From positions 1 to 36,612 of the forward strand of contig CALUKF010000030.1 in assembly GCA_944321145.1 (NCBI GenBank): a DNA stretch of 36,612 bases. Direction: 5' to 3'. Below the pieces are notes generated by a model, which searched no databases, was not told the origin of the DNA, and worked only from the letters and a program-made list of their open reading frames with translations. Of this stretch, positions 9,101 to 17,885 are shown piece after piece. Origin of the DNA: an uncultured Odoribacter sp. Lineage in GTDB: Bacteria > Bacteroidota > Bacteroidia > Bacteroidales > Marinifilaceae. A program made the position numbers and the translations under genes. Each line of letters begins with the position of its first letter. Positions within the stretch are counted from its first letter, which is position 1.

Positions 9101-10827
9101 AGAGTTTTACGCACCATGCTGCGGATTTGGAACTGCGCGTCGACAGCGTCTACCGCACCTTCGTGCGGGGCGAGTTCAGCACCGCCAAGGAGGATCCGCT
9201 CTTGGCGGTGGATGTCGATTTGCCTGCCTTCCCCTTGCGGGTGGCGAACGCTTTCCTGCCTTCGGATTTGATGAAACTGGACGGGGCGCTTACCGGCGGC
9301 GTCCGCCTGCGGGGCACGCTGGAGAAGCCCCAGGTCGACGGGGCATTGGCGTTCCGCGACGGGCGTGCGGATGTGGTGATGCTGGGCACGGAGTTTCGCA
9401 TGGATACTTTGCCGCTGGCGGTGAAGGACGGCAAGCTGCATTTTGAGAATTACCGTTTCCTCGCTCCCAACAACAGCGGCATGGTGCTGAACGGGGATAT
9501 CGCCCTCACGCCTTTCGACCGCATGAATATGGACCTTGCCCTGGATGCCCGCAATTTTGAAGCCGTGAACGTGGGGAAGAACAAGACGTCGCTCATCTAC
9601 GGCAAGGCATACGCCGACATTCATGCCCGCCTCGCGGGACCTTTCTCCAGCCTGAAGGTGACCGGCGATGTGAATTTGCTGAACTCTACGAATATTACCT
9701 ATACCCTGCGCAGCTCCGGACCCTCGTTGGAGGACAGGAGCGTGGATTTGGTGCGTTTTGTCACCTTCCAGGACAGCACGCAGAACGAGGAGGCGATGCA
9801 AGCCGGACGGTTGAGCGCAGGCGGCTTTTCCATGAGCATGCAGGTCGAGATTGGCGACCAGGTGAGCGTGGGCGTGGACTTGTCGGACAACGGGGCAAAC
9901 CATGTCAGCATCCTGGGTGGCGGCAATCTGCTGTTGGCAATGAGCCCTGAGAGCGGCATGACCCTTTCCGGGAAATACATCCTTTCGGGCGGGACGGTGG
10001 AGTACAATGTGCCGATTGTCGGCAAAAAGGAATTTAACATCCAGAGCGGGAGTTATGTGGAATGGACGGGCAACGTGATGACGCCCCAGTTGAACATTGC
10101 CGCCGCCGAGCAGGTCAAGGCAGACGTGGAGGACGGCGACCAGTCGCGCCAAGTGGTGTTCGAGTCCATCATTCGCATTCAGAACAACCTGATGCACCCG
10201 GATGTGACCTTCGACCTCTCTGCGCCCAATGATATGGTCATTCAGAACCAGCTCACGACCTTCTCGGCGGAAGAACGCACGCGGCAGGCATTGAACCTGT
10301 TGATATATAATACGTACAATGCGCCCGGGGCGGCGGAGGGCAATGCGAATGCCAAGATGGCGAACAATGCGCTGTATAGCCTCGTGGAGAACGAACTGAA
10401 CAAATATACCCGGCGGGCAGGGCTGACCGTGGGATTCGATTCGCGTGCCACCACCGAGAATGTGACCCGCACGGACGTGACCTACGAGTTTTCCCGCCAG
10501 TTGTTCAACGACCGGGTGAGCGTGAAAATCGGCGGGCGCATTTCCACGGACGGCAACGAAGGGGAGGGAAGCGGCAGCCTGGAAAATAATTTGGTAGACG
10601 ACATCTCGATAGAATATGCCTTGACGAAACGGCGCAACCTCTTCGCGCGGGTTTTCCGCCATTCCAGTTACGAAGTGCTGGACGGCGACGTGGTGGAGAC
10701 GGGTGGCGGTTTCGTTTGGCGAAAGAGCTTCCGCAAGTTCAAGGACTTGTTTAAGAACAAGAACCGCGAGGAGCGCCGGGCAGCAAAGGCGTTGCGCGAG
10801 GCGGAGAACGCCCGCCGGGAGGAATGA
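6130..10827 (+). CDS. tamB: TamB-type translocation and assembly module protein
   Basis: A protein of 1565 residues with one N-terminal membrane anchor (LGIILLLPLLVVFLLYL), an AsmA-like beginning, and a very long beta-rich periplasmic body. The C-terminal TamB/DUF490 region runs from about 1100 to 1500. The extreme C-terminus is highly charged (NREERRAAKALREAENARRE). TamB proteins span the periplasm as a hydrophobic groove and work with an Omp85 partner in outer-membrane protein or lipid traffic; here the partner gene tamL follows. I chose ATG 6130, preceded by GAGAGG; an in-frame TTG at 6121 is less likely. Long reading frames on the opposite strand are composition artefacts. Confidence 0.93.
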   Translation: MKKILRYTFGTLGIILLLPLLVVFLLYLPPVQRLVKDKALAFASERTGMTLEAGYFRLGFPLNLTLKDVYVGKTPTDTLVALDGLRLKVGMRDILQFRATVEELELERVRFALANDSTGLDLSVDMGSVALSVRKADLKSKEVDVAFIRLADGEVALKTGNRSREETKERRPLKWTFAVDRIDMEQLAYRMKTATLPALGAGLMDGFVTRGKVSLDAQTVHVDSVAISGAWCDMQLANRETQEDTEVVDSDTTASLPWTVRAGTVALDNSAFDMEREGMPQAMLALSGIGVRIDSVFNQKTRVRARLKDVWAVQKDGAALTSMQADVVLDSTESSLHEGYIRTANSRLRLEVQTRSDVRNLISSNPLAVVLSGKVGLRDVLPFYPGVPEEIQDKQVDINTSLALTEEKVQVGQLILELPEHFKLTGSGSLMHYTDVRRMDGNFVLRGEMPDVAFLRSYLGDKGVQVPRGMDMLAKLYIRRGDCRANVRLCCQEGCMSLDGSYHLDKQSYDAALALKHFPVHRFLPSNSLGLATVDVRLSGRSFDWSKARANVDVYVEELDYRNHTYEEVSLSADLNRTRLQGILMSRDKAAPLALMFRGDSVGTMYNMALSGQIGAIDMHELHFMPEPFTVGTGIALQASMGAQDSYGLKLRLDSLAMTSEGQHYDLGDLELNMQSDWRKTLLELVSGDLTLNFQADTSLKDFVASLGAVAKVAQRQIDNRHVDMEELKDALSPFSLNILGADKNAITRFLQLRNIGFRHIAFGMVMRERSGLRFGLTMNKPHAGTISLDSLQFGAWQTGRSLMYSLMSNSSGESWKGLFNIVMTGRMHGERFRTELKQKDAEGLTGVELGINTVMGDSTLTVSFFPTDPILGYNRWQLNADNYVEIGKHGRIQADLSMAYEDKSVHIQSLPDEGERTDRLQATLAGLDLAPMTGLLPFMPELGGVLGMDLQLYTLDRQMGVEGNIGIRDFAYEHQPVGTLDLGVDYLAGESFTHHAADLELRVDSVYRTFVRGEFSTAKEDPLLAVDVDLPAFPLRVANAFLPSDLMKLDGALTGGVRLRGTLEKPQVDGALAFRDGRADVVMLGTEFRMDTLPLAVKDGKLHFENYRFLAPNNSGMVLNGDIALTPFDRMNMDLALDARNFEAVNVGKNKTSLIYGKAYADIHARLAGPFSSLKVTGDVNLLNSTNITYTLRSSGPSLEDRSVDLVRFVTFQDSTQNEEAMQAGRLSAGGFSMSMQVEIGDQVSVGVDLSDNGANHVSILGGGNLLLAMSPESGMTLSGKYILSGGTVEYNVPIVGKKEFNIQSGSYVEWTGNVMTPQLNIAAAEQVKADVEDGDQSRQVVFESIIRIQNNLMHPDVTFDLSAPNDMVIQNQLTTFSAEERTRQALNLLIYNTYNAPGAAEGNANAKMANNALYSLVENELNKYTRRAGLTVGFDSRATTENVTRTDVTYEFSRQLFNDRVSVKIGGRISTDGNEGEGSGSLENNLVDDISIEYALTKRRNLFARVFRHSSYEVLDGDVVETGGGFVWRKSFRKFKDLFKNKNREERRAAKALREAENARREE

Positions 10828-10844
10828 GGGGGAAGCGGCGGCAA

Positions 10845-11087
10845 GCGTCGACAGCCAGCGCCGGGCGGCGTCGAGAGCAGACGTCGGTAAGCGTCGATGG
10901 TCGACGCAAGGCGGTAACGGGTGTCGTTACCGGGAACTAACGGATGCCGTTACCGGGAAGTAACGGGTATCGTTACCGATAAGTAACGGATGTCGTTACC
11001 GGGCGGTAACAGGTGTCCCTCTCGGGCGGAATAGACTGTCTCTTCCGGGCGGAATAGGGTATCCCTTCCGGGCGGAAGGGGATGCCG
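10845..11087. repeat. Array of 23-bp palindromic tandem repeats (about 11 units)
   Basis: Units start at 10845, 10868, 10891, 10914, 10937, 10960, 10983, 11006, 11029, 11052 and 11075, an exact 23-bp period; the last is truncated. Most units hold an inverted repeat plus a short spacer (often GGGCG or GGGAA). Arm sequences differ by subgroup: GCGTCGA/TCGACGC at 10891; GTAACG/CGTTAC in units 4, 6 and 7 and TAACGG/CCGTTA in unit 5; GGAATAG.../...CTTCC at 11028-11070. The unit at 11006 joins a GTAAC left arm to a CCCTCTC right arm. The array fills most of the 291-bp gap between tamB and tamL. It may form a row of RNA hairpins or be a protein-binding array. Confidence 0.92.
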
Positions 11088-11118
11088 ATAGAAATAAATG
11101 AGAAAAGAAAAGTGAGAA

Positions 11119-13461
11119 ATGAAGGACGACATATTATATAAGAATACAGGGAATAGCTGCCGGGGCATGAGGCTCGTGGCATTGGCTTTGGGGATGCTGC
11201 TGGCGGCGTGCTCGACGACGAGGAAGCTGCCGGAAGGCGAGATGCTTTACGTGGGCGTGAAGAAAATGGAGGTGGTGGCGCCCGAAAAGGTGAAGCTGAG
11301 CAGCGCGCAGAATTCCGCTGCCTCCTCGCCGCTTGCCGTGAAGCCCAACAACCCGCTTTATTCCCCTTATATCCGTTCGCCGTTTGCCTTCGGGCTGTGG
11401 GCATATAATTGGAACATCAAGAAGGAGAAGGGCTTGAAGTGGTGGCTTTACCGCAAGCTGGCAAAGGAGCCGGTGCTCGTCTCAAGCGTGCAGCCTGAAT
11501 TGCGCCTGAAAATGGTGGAGAACAATATGAAGGATTTCGGTTTCTACGGCACGCGGCTGAGCTACGAGGTGATACCCAAGAAGCGCAACCCGAAGAAAGC
11601 CCGTATCAGTTACCGGGTGGAATTGCCGGAACCTTTCCGTTACAACGGCATCGAGCTTTACGGCTGGCTGCCGGCGATGGATTCCATCGTGCGCCCCATG
11701 ATGTTCCTCTCCGAGCTGAAGCCGGGCGACCGCTATGACGTGAACCTGCTCGAAGAGGAGCGGCAACGGATTTCCGACTTGTTGCGCAACCGTGGTTATT
11801 ATTTCTTCCAGCCGGACTACATTGAATTCCTCGTGGACACGACTGCCGGGTATAAGCTGGCAGACGTGCGCATCGCCCCGAAGCAAGGCATTCCGGACAA
11901 TGCCCTGCGCCCTTATACGTTGCAGAATGTGGAGGTCGTCTTGGCAGGAAACGACGGGACAGGCGGGCGCGATTCGCTCATGATGGACAGCGTGAAGATT
12001 GTCTACGAACCGCCGGTCACGCTGAAGCCGCATGTGTTGATGCGGGCAGTCAAAGTGCGCCCCGGGCAAATCTATTCCGCTGCCCGGCAGAGCCGTACGC
12101 AGGCGAGTTTTGTGCAATTGGGCGTTTTCAAGTTTGCCAACATGACCATCACGGCTTCGGATTCGACCCATCCGCAAGGGTTGAATATGCAAATCCGGGG
12201 CGATTTTGCCCTCCCCATCGAGACGGATATCGAGGTGGATGTTTCTTCCAAGTCCAACAACCTTTTGGGACCGGGCTTGACCTTGAGTGTCACCAACCGC
12301 AATATGTTCAAGCGGGCGGAGAACTTTTCCATCAGCCTGACCGGTTCCTACGAATGGCAGATAGGCGGCAACAAGCAGGCGACAGGCAATACGGGCTTGC
12401 TCAATTCCTACGAGTTGGGGGTCAATGCCAGCCTCTCCGTTCCCCGGCTGCTCTTTCCGCGTTTCAGGGAAGCAAGGCGCGACCGCAGTGAACAGACGAA
12501 TTTCCAGGTAGGCTCAGACCTCATGAACCGGCACAATTATTTCCGCATGATATCTTTCTGGGGCAGCGCGACGTATGACTTCAATTCTTCGCTTAGGAAT
12601 TACCATTCGGTTGTGCCCTTCCGGTTGAATTACACCTATTTGCTGAAGACTTCGGTGGCATTCGACTCGGTGACGGTACGCAACCCGTCGGTGGCGCAGA
12701 GCTTCAGCAACCAGTTCATCCCTTCCATGTCGTATACCTATACTTACGACCGCCCCGTCACTTACCGCAATCCGAACCGCTTCTATTGGCAGACTTCCAT
12801 AACCCAGGCGGGCAACATCATTGCCGGTTTGCAGAAGCTCTTCGGCAATGACAAGAAGGAGGGCAAGCTCTTTATAAACAACCGTTACTCCCAGTTTTTG
12901 AAGCTGACCTCGGAGTTGATTACCTACAAATCTTTCGACAACAACAATCAGTTGGCGTTCCGGCTGATGGGAGGCATCGGCTATGCCTATGGCAACTCTT
13001 CGGTCATGCCCTACAGCGAACAGTTCTACATCGGCGGTGCCAACAGCATCCGTGCCTTTCAGGTACGTAATATCGGTCCCGGAAGTTACCATCCCGAAGA
13101 AACCCAATACTCCTATCTCGACCAGACCGGTGACATCAAATTGGAAGCCAATCTTGAATACCGCTTCACGATTTACGAGAAATTCAAAGGCGCTTTCTTC
13201 TTCGATGCGGGCAACGTCTGGCTGCTGAACCGGGAAGAAGAACGTCCCGGCGGTGAGTTTAACCTTAAAGGATTTTTCAAAGAATTGGCATTCGGAACCG
13301 GTTTAGGCTTGCGTTACGACTTCTCGTTCCTTGTCGTCCGTGCCGACCTCGGCATCCCGCTCCACGCCCCTTACGACACCAGCAAAAGCGGCTACTACAA
13401 CATTGACGGCAAATTTATGAAGAACCTGCTTTTGAACATAGCCATCGGTTATCCGTTTTAA
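11119..13461 (+). CDS. tamL: TamL: lipoprotein-type TamA/Omp85 outer-membrane protein
   Basis: A 780-residue Omp85-superfamily protein. The N-terminus ends in a lipobox (GMLLAAC, Cys31), so it is lipid-anchored, which sets the Bacteroidota TamL apart from proteobacterial TamA. The periplasmic POTRA-like region spans about 35-340 and the 16-strand barrel about 345-780. The barrel shows the Omp85 surface motif GGANSIRAF and a strand-like C-terminus ending in GYPF. It is predicted to pair with TamB, encoded directly upstream, in outer-membrane assembly. ATG 11119 is used here; ATG 11167 would give a shorter, more typical lipoprotein signal (MRLVALALGMLLAAC). Confidence 0.92.
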   Translation: MKDDILYKNTGNSCRGMRLVALALGMLLAACSTTRKLPEGEMLYVGVKKMEVVAPEKVKLSSAQNSAASSPLAVKPNNPLYSPYIRSPFAFGLWAYNWNIKKEKGLKWWLYRKLAKEPVLVSSVQPELRLKMVENNMKDFGFYGTRLSYEVIPKKRNPKKARISYRVELPEPFRYNGIELYGWLPAMDSIVRPMMFLSELKPGDRYDVNLLEEERQRISDLLRNRGYYFFQPDYIEFLVDTTAGYKLADVRIAPKQGIPDNALRPYTLQNVEVVLAGNDGTGGRDSLMMDSVKIVYEPPVTLKPHVLMRAVKVRPGQIYSAARQSRTQASFVQLGVFKFANMTITASDSTHPQGLNMQIRGDFALPIETDIEVDVSSKSNNLLGPGLTLSVTNRNMFKRAENFSISLTGSYEWQIGGNKQATGNTGLLNSYELGVNASLSVPRLLFPRFREARRDRSEQTNFQVGSDLMNRHNYFRMISFWGSATYDFNSSLRNYHSVVPFRLNYTYLLKTSVAFDSVTVRNPSVAQSFSNQFIPSMSYTYTYDRPVTYRNPNRFYWQTSITQAGNIIAGLQKLFGNDKKEGKLFINNRYSQFLKLTSELITYKSFDNNNQLAFRLMGGIGYAYGNSSVMPYSEQFYIGGANSIRAFQVRNIGPGSYHPEETQYSYLDQTGDIKLEANLEYRFTIYEKFKGAFFFDAGNVWLLNREEERPGGEFNLKGFFKELAFGTGLGLRYDFSFLVVRADLGIPLHAPYDTSKSGYYNIDGKFMKNLLLNIAIGYPF

Positions 13462-13470
13462 AGGTTTAGT

Positions 13471-13503
13471 AAAAAGAGACTGCTGGGGTGGCAGTCTCTT
13501 TTT
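13471..13503. terminator. Bidirectional intrinsic terminator
   Basis: AAAAAGAGACTGC (13471-13483), a 7-nt loop, then GCAGTCTCTTTTT (13491-13503). It separates the convergent tamL and fimbrillin genes and can serve both directions. Confidence 0.92.
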
Positions 13504-13508
13504 ATTTT

Positions 13509-15713
13509 TTACCGGAGGGGCTGGTGTCCTTCTTGGCATCGTTCGTTTGTGGCTGTTTCGGCATTGCCGATGTAGTATGCCGGTGTGTTTGAGGGAACGC
13601 TTTGTCCTGCGGCATCTTTGATTTCGACGTCGGCACTGCTGCAACAGGAGAATACCAAACTGGGCGCCACGACATAGCCGGTGTAGCTGCCGGTGAACGT
13701 CATGTCGTTTGCCGCGCCGTTTGTGGTGACGGATACATTGCCTTCGTTGCGGCTTTGGTGGATGGAACAGGTTTCGCTATTGACATTGCCGGTTAAGCCG
13801 CCGGTGTATGATGCAGATTGCGTATTTGCGCTATAGCCAATGATATTGCCTTTATTCATGCCGCGGAGCAGAGTGGATTCTTGCCCAAAATACCCAACAA
13901 TACCTCCGGCAGCACATCTGCCTTTGCTTTCCGGAATGGAGACTTCGGCTTCGTTGTAAATATCTGCAATTTCACAGTAGTAGGCTTGACCGATAATGCC
14001 TCCAATGTAGTTGCTGCTGTTGGTTAGTGTGAGGTTCCCTCCTGTTATTTTGCCGTAATTGTAGCACTCTTTGATGCTGTTAGGGGCAGATGAACTGATG
14101 TTAAGAACGCCGCCAACAATACCACCCGTGTAAAAAGAGGCATTAGAGGTTAGATTTCCACCTTCGATTTCGGCATAATTTGCACACATTTCAATAGAGG
14201 ATTTAGACGTATTGCCGACAATTCCGCCAAGGAATGAAGCCGTGGTGGCTGCAGTTCCATTGGATGCAATACGCCCTTGGGTAGTGCAGCCGATGACCTT
14301 ACTATTGTTATTTGCATATCCAACAACTCCTCCATAGTGCAAATTGCCTGTTTTTAGGTTTTTAGTATAAGTCATTTCGCCGATGTAATGGCAGTTGCTG
14401 ATAGTGGTGTTGTTGGCGCTTCCGATAACGCCTCCTGTCGAAAATGCCGTTGCAGTAATGTCAGCTTTGACCGTCAGGTTGCTGACAGTTGCATTTTTGG
14501 CATATCCGAAAAATCCAAAATAGGAGGAAGTCGAAGAAGAGGTTGTCGGAGGATTCAATTTCCCGCTAATCACATGCCCATTCCCATTGAAATGACCTGA
14601 AAATTCTTTCAATGATTCGCCAATGGGTTCCCAAATAACATCCTCACGAATGGTAATGTCTGTTGTCAAAAGAAAGTATTGACCGCTTGTTCCAGAAGCA
14701 TGGTCAACCAAGTATTTCAAGTTTTTAGCGTTGGCAATGATAAACGGGTCGTCAATTGTTCCGCTGCCTTCGTATTGACTGCCTGTGATGCCGTCAGTAA
14801 ATGTTGAACTCTCGTTTGCTGTCCATTCTGTTACCGGCGTTTCGTAGAGGATGCCGAAGTTGCTGTCCTTGGCGTCAGTGCCGGGAATGGCTTGAGAGGT
14901 GGTCAAGTCGGAATGGTAAGAGGTGCCATCTTCTAATGCCAGGGTCAAGCGGATGGGCTGCCCGGAGGAGATGTTGCAATGGCATATCAGGTAGGCGTTG
15001 AATTGTGACGTGGGTGTGGTGCAATCGGCAAAATTTAAGGTTACGGAAGCGGCCTTCGTTTCACCGCAATCTTTGTAAAGACCGCCTTCTGTCGTTGGCA
15101 TGAGGTTTTCGTCAAGGGTAGAAAGCGTCAGGCTGAGCGGAATGGCTTCTGTCTGCTCCGGCAGGGTGATGTTAAAACAGAAGATTACGCCTACATGGGA
15201 GAATGGGATGTCTTCGGAAAGCGTGCTGACCGCCGGGGCGATTAAATAATCGTAGCGCCCCAAATGGGAGGCGTCGTTATAGCCTCTCTGCACCTGCCCT
15301 TCGTAGGTGGCATTTTGCTTCCATTCCTCCGGAGTTGCCCCGCCTTTGCTTGCCGGGTAGAAAGCGTGGTAAGTGACGGAGGACGATTCTTCTATCACAG
15401 AAAATCCTCGACCGGTGAAGGTACCCGTTGTTTTCCCTTCTCCTTCTGTCAGGAGGAGTTCGCTTGTCTGGTAGCTGCCATCGTTGGATTGCATGAGGCA
15501 AATCATGTCGTTTTTTGCCCAAGCCGTTGCCAAATCCTTGCCGGCAGGCGTAAAGGAAGTCTTGGTCATGCCTTCGTAGGGCGCGGCATAGCGGGCAGTG
15601 ATGCCGATGTTTTCAGTAACGCTTTTGTCTGTTACGGGAGCATTTTCTTTGTTGCAAGCAGCCATCCCCATCGCTCCGATAAGGATGAAAATGTGTATTA
15701 TGTTGGTTTTCAT
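13509..15713 (-). CDS. Fimbrillin-like lipoprotein with GLUG repeats
   Basis: A 734-residue surface lipoprotein with lipobox GMAAC. The first 280 residues or so resemble the fimbrillin/Mfa-like fold (MTKTSFTPAGKDLATAWAKND, then short beta segments). From about 310 there is a beta-helical region with roughly seven GLUG-type repeats, each with a GGIVG-like core followed by a polar C-x-N-x-G turn (for example YTGGIVGGV... and CYNYGKITGG). Such proteins are predicted adhesins or fimbrial subunits exposed on the cell surface. The ATG overlaps the upstream stop by 4 bp (ATGA), which marks it as the last gene of a three-gene operon ending at the terminator at 13471. Confidence 0.82.
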   Translation of the reverse strand: MKTNIIHIFILIGAMGMAACNKENAPVTDKSVTENIGITARYAAPYEGMTKTSFTPAGKDLATAWAKNDMICLMQSNDGSYQTSELLLTEGEGKTTGTFTGRGFSVIEESSSVTYHAFYPASKGGATPEEWKQNATYEGQVQRGYNDASHLGRYDYLIAPAVSTLSEDIPFSHVGVIFCFNITLPEQTEAIPLSLTLSTLDENLMPTTEGGLYKDCGETKAASVTLNFADCTTPTSQFNAYLICHCNISSGQPIRLTLALEDGTSYHSDLTTSQAIPGTDAKDSNFGILYETPVTEWTANESSTFTDGITGSQYEGSGTIDDPFIIANAKNLKYLVDHASGTSGQYFLLTTDITIREDVIWEPIGESLKEFSGHFNGNGHVISGKLNPPTTSSSTSSYFGFFGYAKNATVSNLTVKADITATAFSTGGVIGSANNTTISNCHYIGEMTYTKNLKTGNLHYGGVVGYANNNSKVIGCTTQGRIASNGTAATTASFLGGIVGNTSKSSIEMCANYAEIEGGNLTSNASFYTGGIVGGVLNISSSAPNSIKECYNYGKITGGNLTLTNSSNYIGGIIGQAYYCEIADIYNEAEVSIPESKGRCAAGGIVGYFGQESTLLRGMNKGNIIGYSANTQSASYTGGLTGNVNSETCSIHQSRNEGNVSVTTNGAANDMTFTGSYTGYVVAPSLVFSCCSSADVEIKDAAGQSVPSNTPAYYIGNAETATNERCQEGHQPLR

Positions 15714-16735
15714 AGTTGTTCAAAAGGATTGCCATGGTTAATAAAAAGGGGTATTTGCAGGAAGGTGTTGTTAGGAAGCCCGTAATCATTTTCATCTTCC
15801 CAGACAGAGTCGACGTTGATGACTATTTGGGCTGCCGGATTCATTTCCGTGGTGAAGTGTAACATAGTGCCTCGGGCGTTTGTGCAATGGTTGCTGACCA
15901 AAGGGAGGCTGTTGCCTGGGATGGTGAGGCTGTGCAGTGCTTTTTCACTGTCGGCAGGGGTGAAATGAATTTGTATATCACTTGCCAAAGTGCCGGTTGC
16001 CGTAGAAGCAAAGATGTAATCATACAATAGGTTGGCATTGTATTCCGAAGAAGTTGCCGGCAAGGTGGTAATCGTTTGGTCTACTTTTATGAGCGCGTCG
16101 CCGGGAATGCCTTCTTCGGTATTGAAACTGCCGGGTACGCTGTAGATAAATCTGGCTCCGGTGATATGCGTTAAAAGCGTTGTTTCATTTTCGATGATGT
16201 TGATTTGGGCGAACGGGCGTTTCAGTGTAATCTCTTCGATATAGGCAGCTTCTTCCTTGTGGATTGTCCAATGGGCATAGAAGGCATCCCGGTGAAGGGC
16301 GTTAACGGCGTAATTTTCTTCTATGATGGAAATTTCCTTTAGCCCTTTTTCTGAATCGGTTGTGTAATAGTAATCCGGATAATGCCCGGAGGTATTTGAG
16401 GCATCTGCTTCTACGTAATCTGCCCATGCAAATGCCGGATAGCTGCCGATTTCTTCCAAGTCAAAGTTGAAGTCAAAGGCATTGCCGTCTGTGATTAATT
16501 GTTCTTCGCGGTGGATGACGGAAGTGCCCTCTGAATTCCAAATTTCAATGATGCAACGCAAAGCATAATTTTCCGGAGGAATGGGCGTTGCTGCACGGCT
16601 CTGCGCGCCCCGGTCGATGTCGATGCCAAGGCGCACTTGTTTGTCGTGTCCTGTGTCTAAGTTTTCGTGGCTACTGCACGCTGCCATCACTCCCATGAGG
16701 AGCAAAAGCCCTGAATAAACTACGTTTTTTCTCAT
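15710..16735 (-). CDS. Fimbria-associated lipoprotein (DUF6562-like)
   Basis: A 341-residue lipoprotein with lipobox VMAAC. A recognisable family pattern follows: SRAATPIPPENYALRCIIEIW, then FAWADYVE, a YYYTTD stretch and LHRDAFYAHW. I associate these with the Bacteroidales DUF6562/fimbrial accessory lipoproteins. The region after about 165 (LKRPFAQINI) continues as beta-sandwich. It begins 11 bp after the upstream lipoprotein stop and overlaps the GLUG protein, so the three are likely made together as parts of one surface appendage. The family name comes from memory of the pattern, not a search. Confidence 0.7.
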   Translation of the reverse strand: MRKNVVYSGLLLLMGVMAACSSHENLDTGHDKQVRLGIDIDRGAQSRAATPIPPENYALRCIIEIWNSEGTSVIHREEQLITDGNAFDFNFDLEEIGSYPAFAWADYVEADASNTSGHYPDYYYTTDSEKGLKEISIIEENYAVNALHRDAFYAHWTIHKEEAAYIEEITLKRPFAQINIIENETTLLTHITGARFIYSVPGSFNTEEGIPGDALIKVDQTITTLPATSSEYNANLLYDYIFASTATGTLASDIQIHFTPADSEKALHSLTIPGNSLPLVSNHCTNARGTMLHFTTEMNPAAQIVINVDSVWEDENDYGLPNNTFLQIPLFINHGNPFEQL

Positions 16736-16746
16736 ATTCTATATTA

Positions 16747-17745
16747 TTAATGGTGAATAATCTCATCCAGATTGACGTTAATCTCTCCCTCATATTCCTT
16801 ATCAATGTAGATCCCTGCCTTGATTGGAGTAAGGAAGTCGCCTTTGACAGTGGTGATATGTCCTTGTTTATAAGGCATTCTGATGTTTGGCGTGTGGGCA
16901 ATGGTATTCCCCTGGGAATCTTGCAGGGTTATGGATACCGATGCGATGCTTTCTGTCTGTACGGCAAATAGATAATCGAAGCCAATGCAATGTTCTTCTC
17001 CGCTCATTTCGTTGATGTTCAGCGGGACGGTATAGGTCGCATTCTCCCATGAATCACGAATTTGCCCCTTAAGCAGGTCGAAAGCCGAGGGGATGAAAAA
17101 CTCGTGGGTGAAACTTACTGAAAAAGTTTCTTTCTCATCGTATTGAGGGGCAACCTCTTGCAGAAAACGTTGCACGTCTGTGGCAATAAATTCGTATTTT
17201 GCCTGCGGGCGCATCAGGTCGATTTCCACTTGCATTTGTGTGTCCGCTTGGTTTTGATAACCTCGGAGATCGATTGTGGCATAACCGCACTGGCATTCCT
17301 TTTTTGCCGTGTTTCCGGCATAGGGAACTTGTAATGAAATGTTTTGCATGTCCTCGGTGGCGTAATATGTATTTTCATGGGTCGTTTCGTCTACATAGTC
17401 ACTCCAGACAGCTATTGTATAAACGGAAGCCTGCAAACGCAAATAGACTGGTAAGGCGTAGGGGATTCCTGGCAGCGGAGCCGTCGTTGAAAGTATGCTT
17501 TGGTGCGAAATCCGTTCGCCTTTTTCATAGACTCCGATAATAAACCGGCGTTGCCCTTCTTCTTTGTTATCGTTTGCGCTTTTACTGCTATACCGCAATG
17601 TGTCAAAGGCTGGTGCCAACAGCAATTGTATGGCAACTGAGAGGGGAGTCGCTTCTTCCAAACTGTAATCCGCTTCGTCGGGGTATTCGTGAATGCAGCC
17701 TGCTATTAGGAAAAATAGGAGAGGCAAAAAAGATTGTATTTTCAT
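16747..17745 (-). CDS. Fimbrial anchor-like lipoprotein (FimB/Mfa2-type)
   Basis: A 332-residue lipoprotein with lipobox FLIAGC, the first gene of the operon. The order FIIGVYEKGE, then VYTIAVWSDYVD, YYATEDMQ and DLMRPQAKYEFIATDV parallels the next gene and the FimB/Mfa2 family of minor or anchor fimbrial subunits. It may attach the appendage to the outer membrane. The role is inferred from family resemblance and operon position. A strong promoter lies 42 bp upstream of the start codon. Confidence 0.65.
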   Translation of the reverse strand: MKIQSFLPLLFFLIAGCIHEYPDEADYSLEEATPLSVAIQLLLAPAFDTLRYSSKSANDNKEEGQRRFIIGVYEKGERISHQSILSTTAPLPGIPYALPVYLRLQASVYTIAVWSDYVDETTHENTYYATEDMQNISLQVPYAGNTAKKECQCGYATIDLRGYQNQADTQMQVEIDLMRPQAKYEFIATDVQRFLQEVAPQYDEKETFSVSFTHEFFIPSAFDLLKGQIRDSWENATYTVPLNINEMSGEEHCIGFDYLFAVQTESIASVSITLQDSQGNTIAHTPNIRMPYKQGHITTVKGDFLTPIKAGIYIDKEYEGEINVNLDEIIHH

Positions 17746-17787
17746 TAATAGCGAGCTAAGTTAATAGTTATTATTCTTGATTTTCAA

Positions 17788-17817
17788 CAAAGGTATAATA
17801 ATTTATTCAGATTCAAA
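17788..17817 (-). promoter_or_regulatory. Promoter of the fimbrial lipoprotein operon
   Basis: Minus strand: TTTG (17817-17814), 18-bp spacer, TACCTTTG (17795-17788). Both boxes match the Bacteroidales consensus. I found no long inverted repeats flanking it, so there is no sign of an invertible promoter. Confidence 0.75.
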
Positions 17818-17885
17818 ATCTAATTCACAAAATAAATCGGCTTTTTTTTGATAAAGTTACATCTGTCTCAATATCAGTTGTATCT

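Noticed and set aside
7120-10662. Two open frames of over 550 codons on the minus strand opposite tamB
   Set aside because: Same artefact: His/Gln-rich composition, no motifs, and fully antisense to tamB.
10845-11087. CRISPR array
   Set aside because: The 23-bp units are contiguous palindromes without unique spacers, and no cas genes are present.
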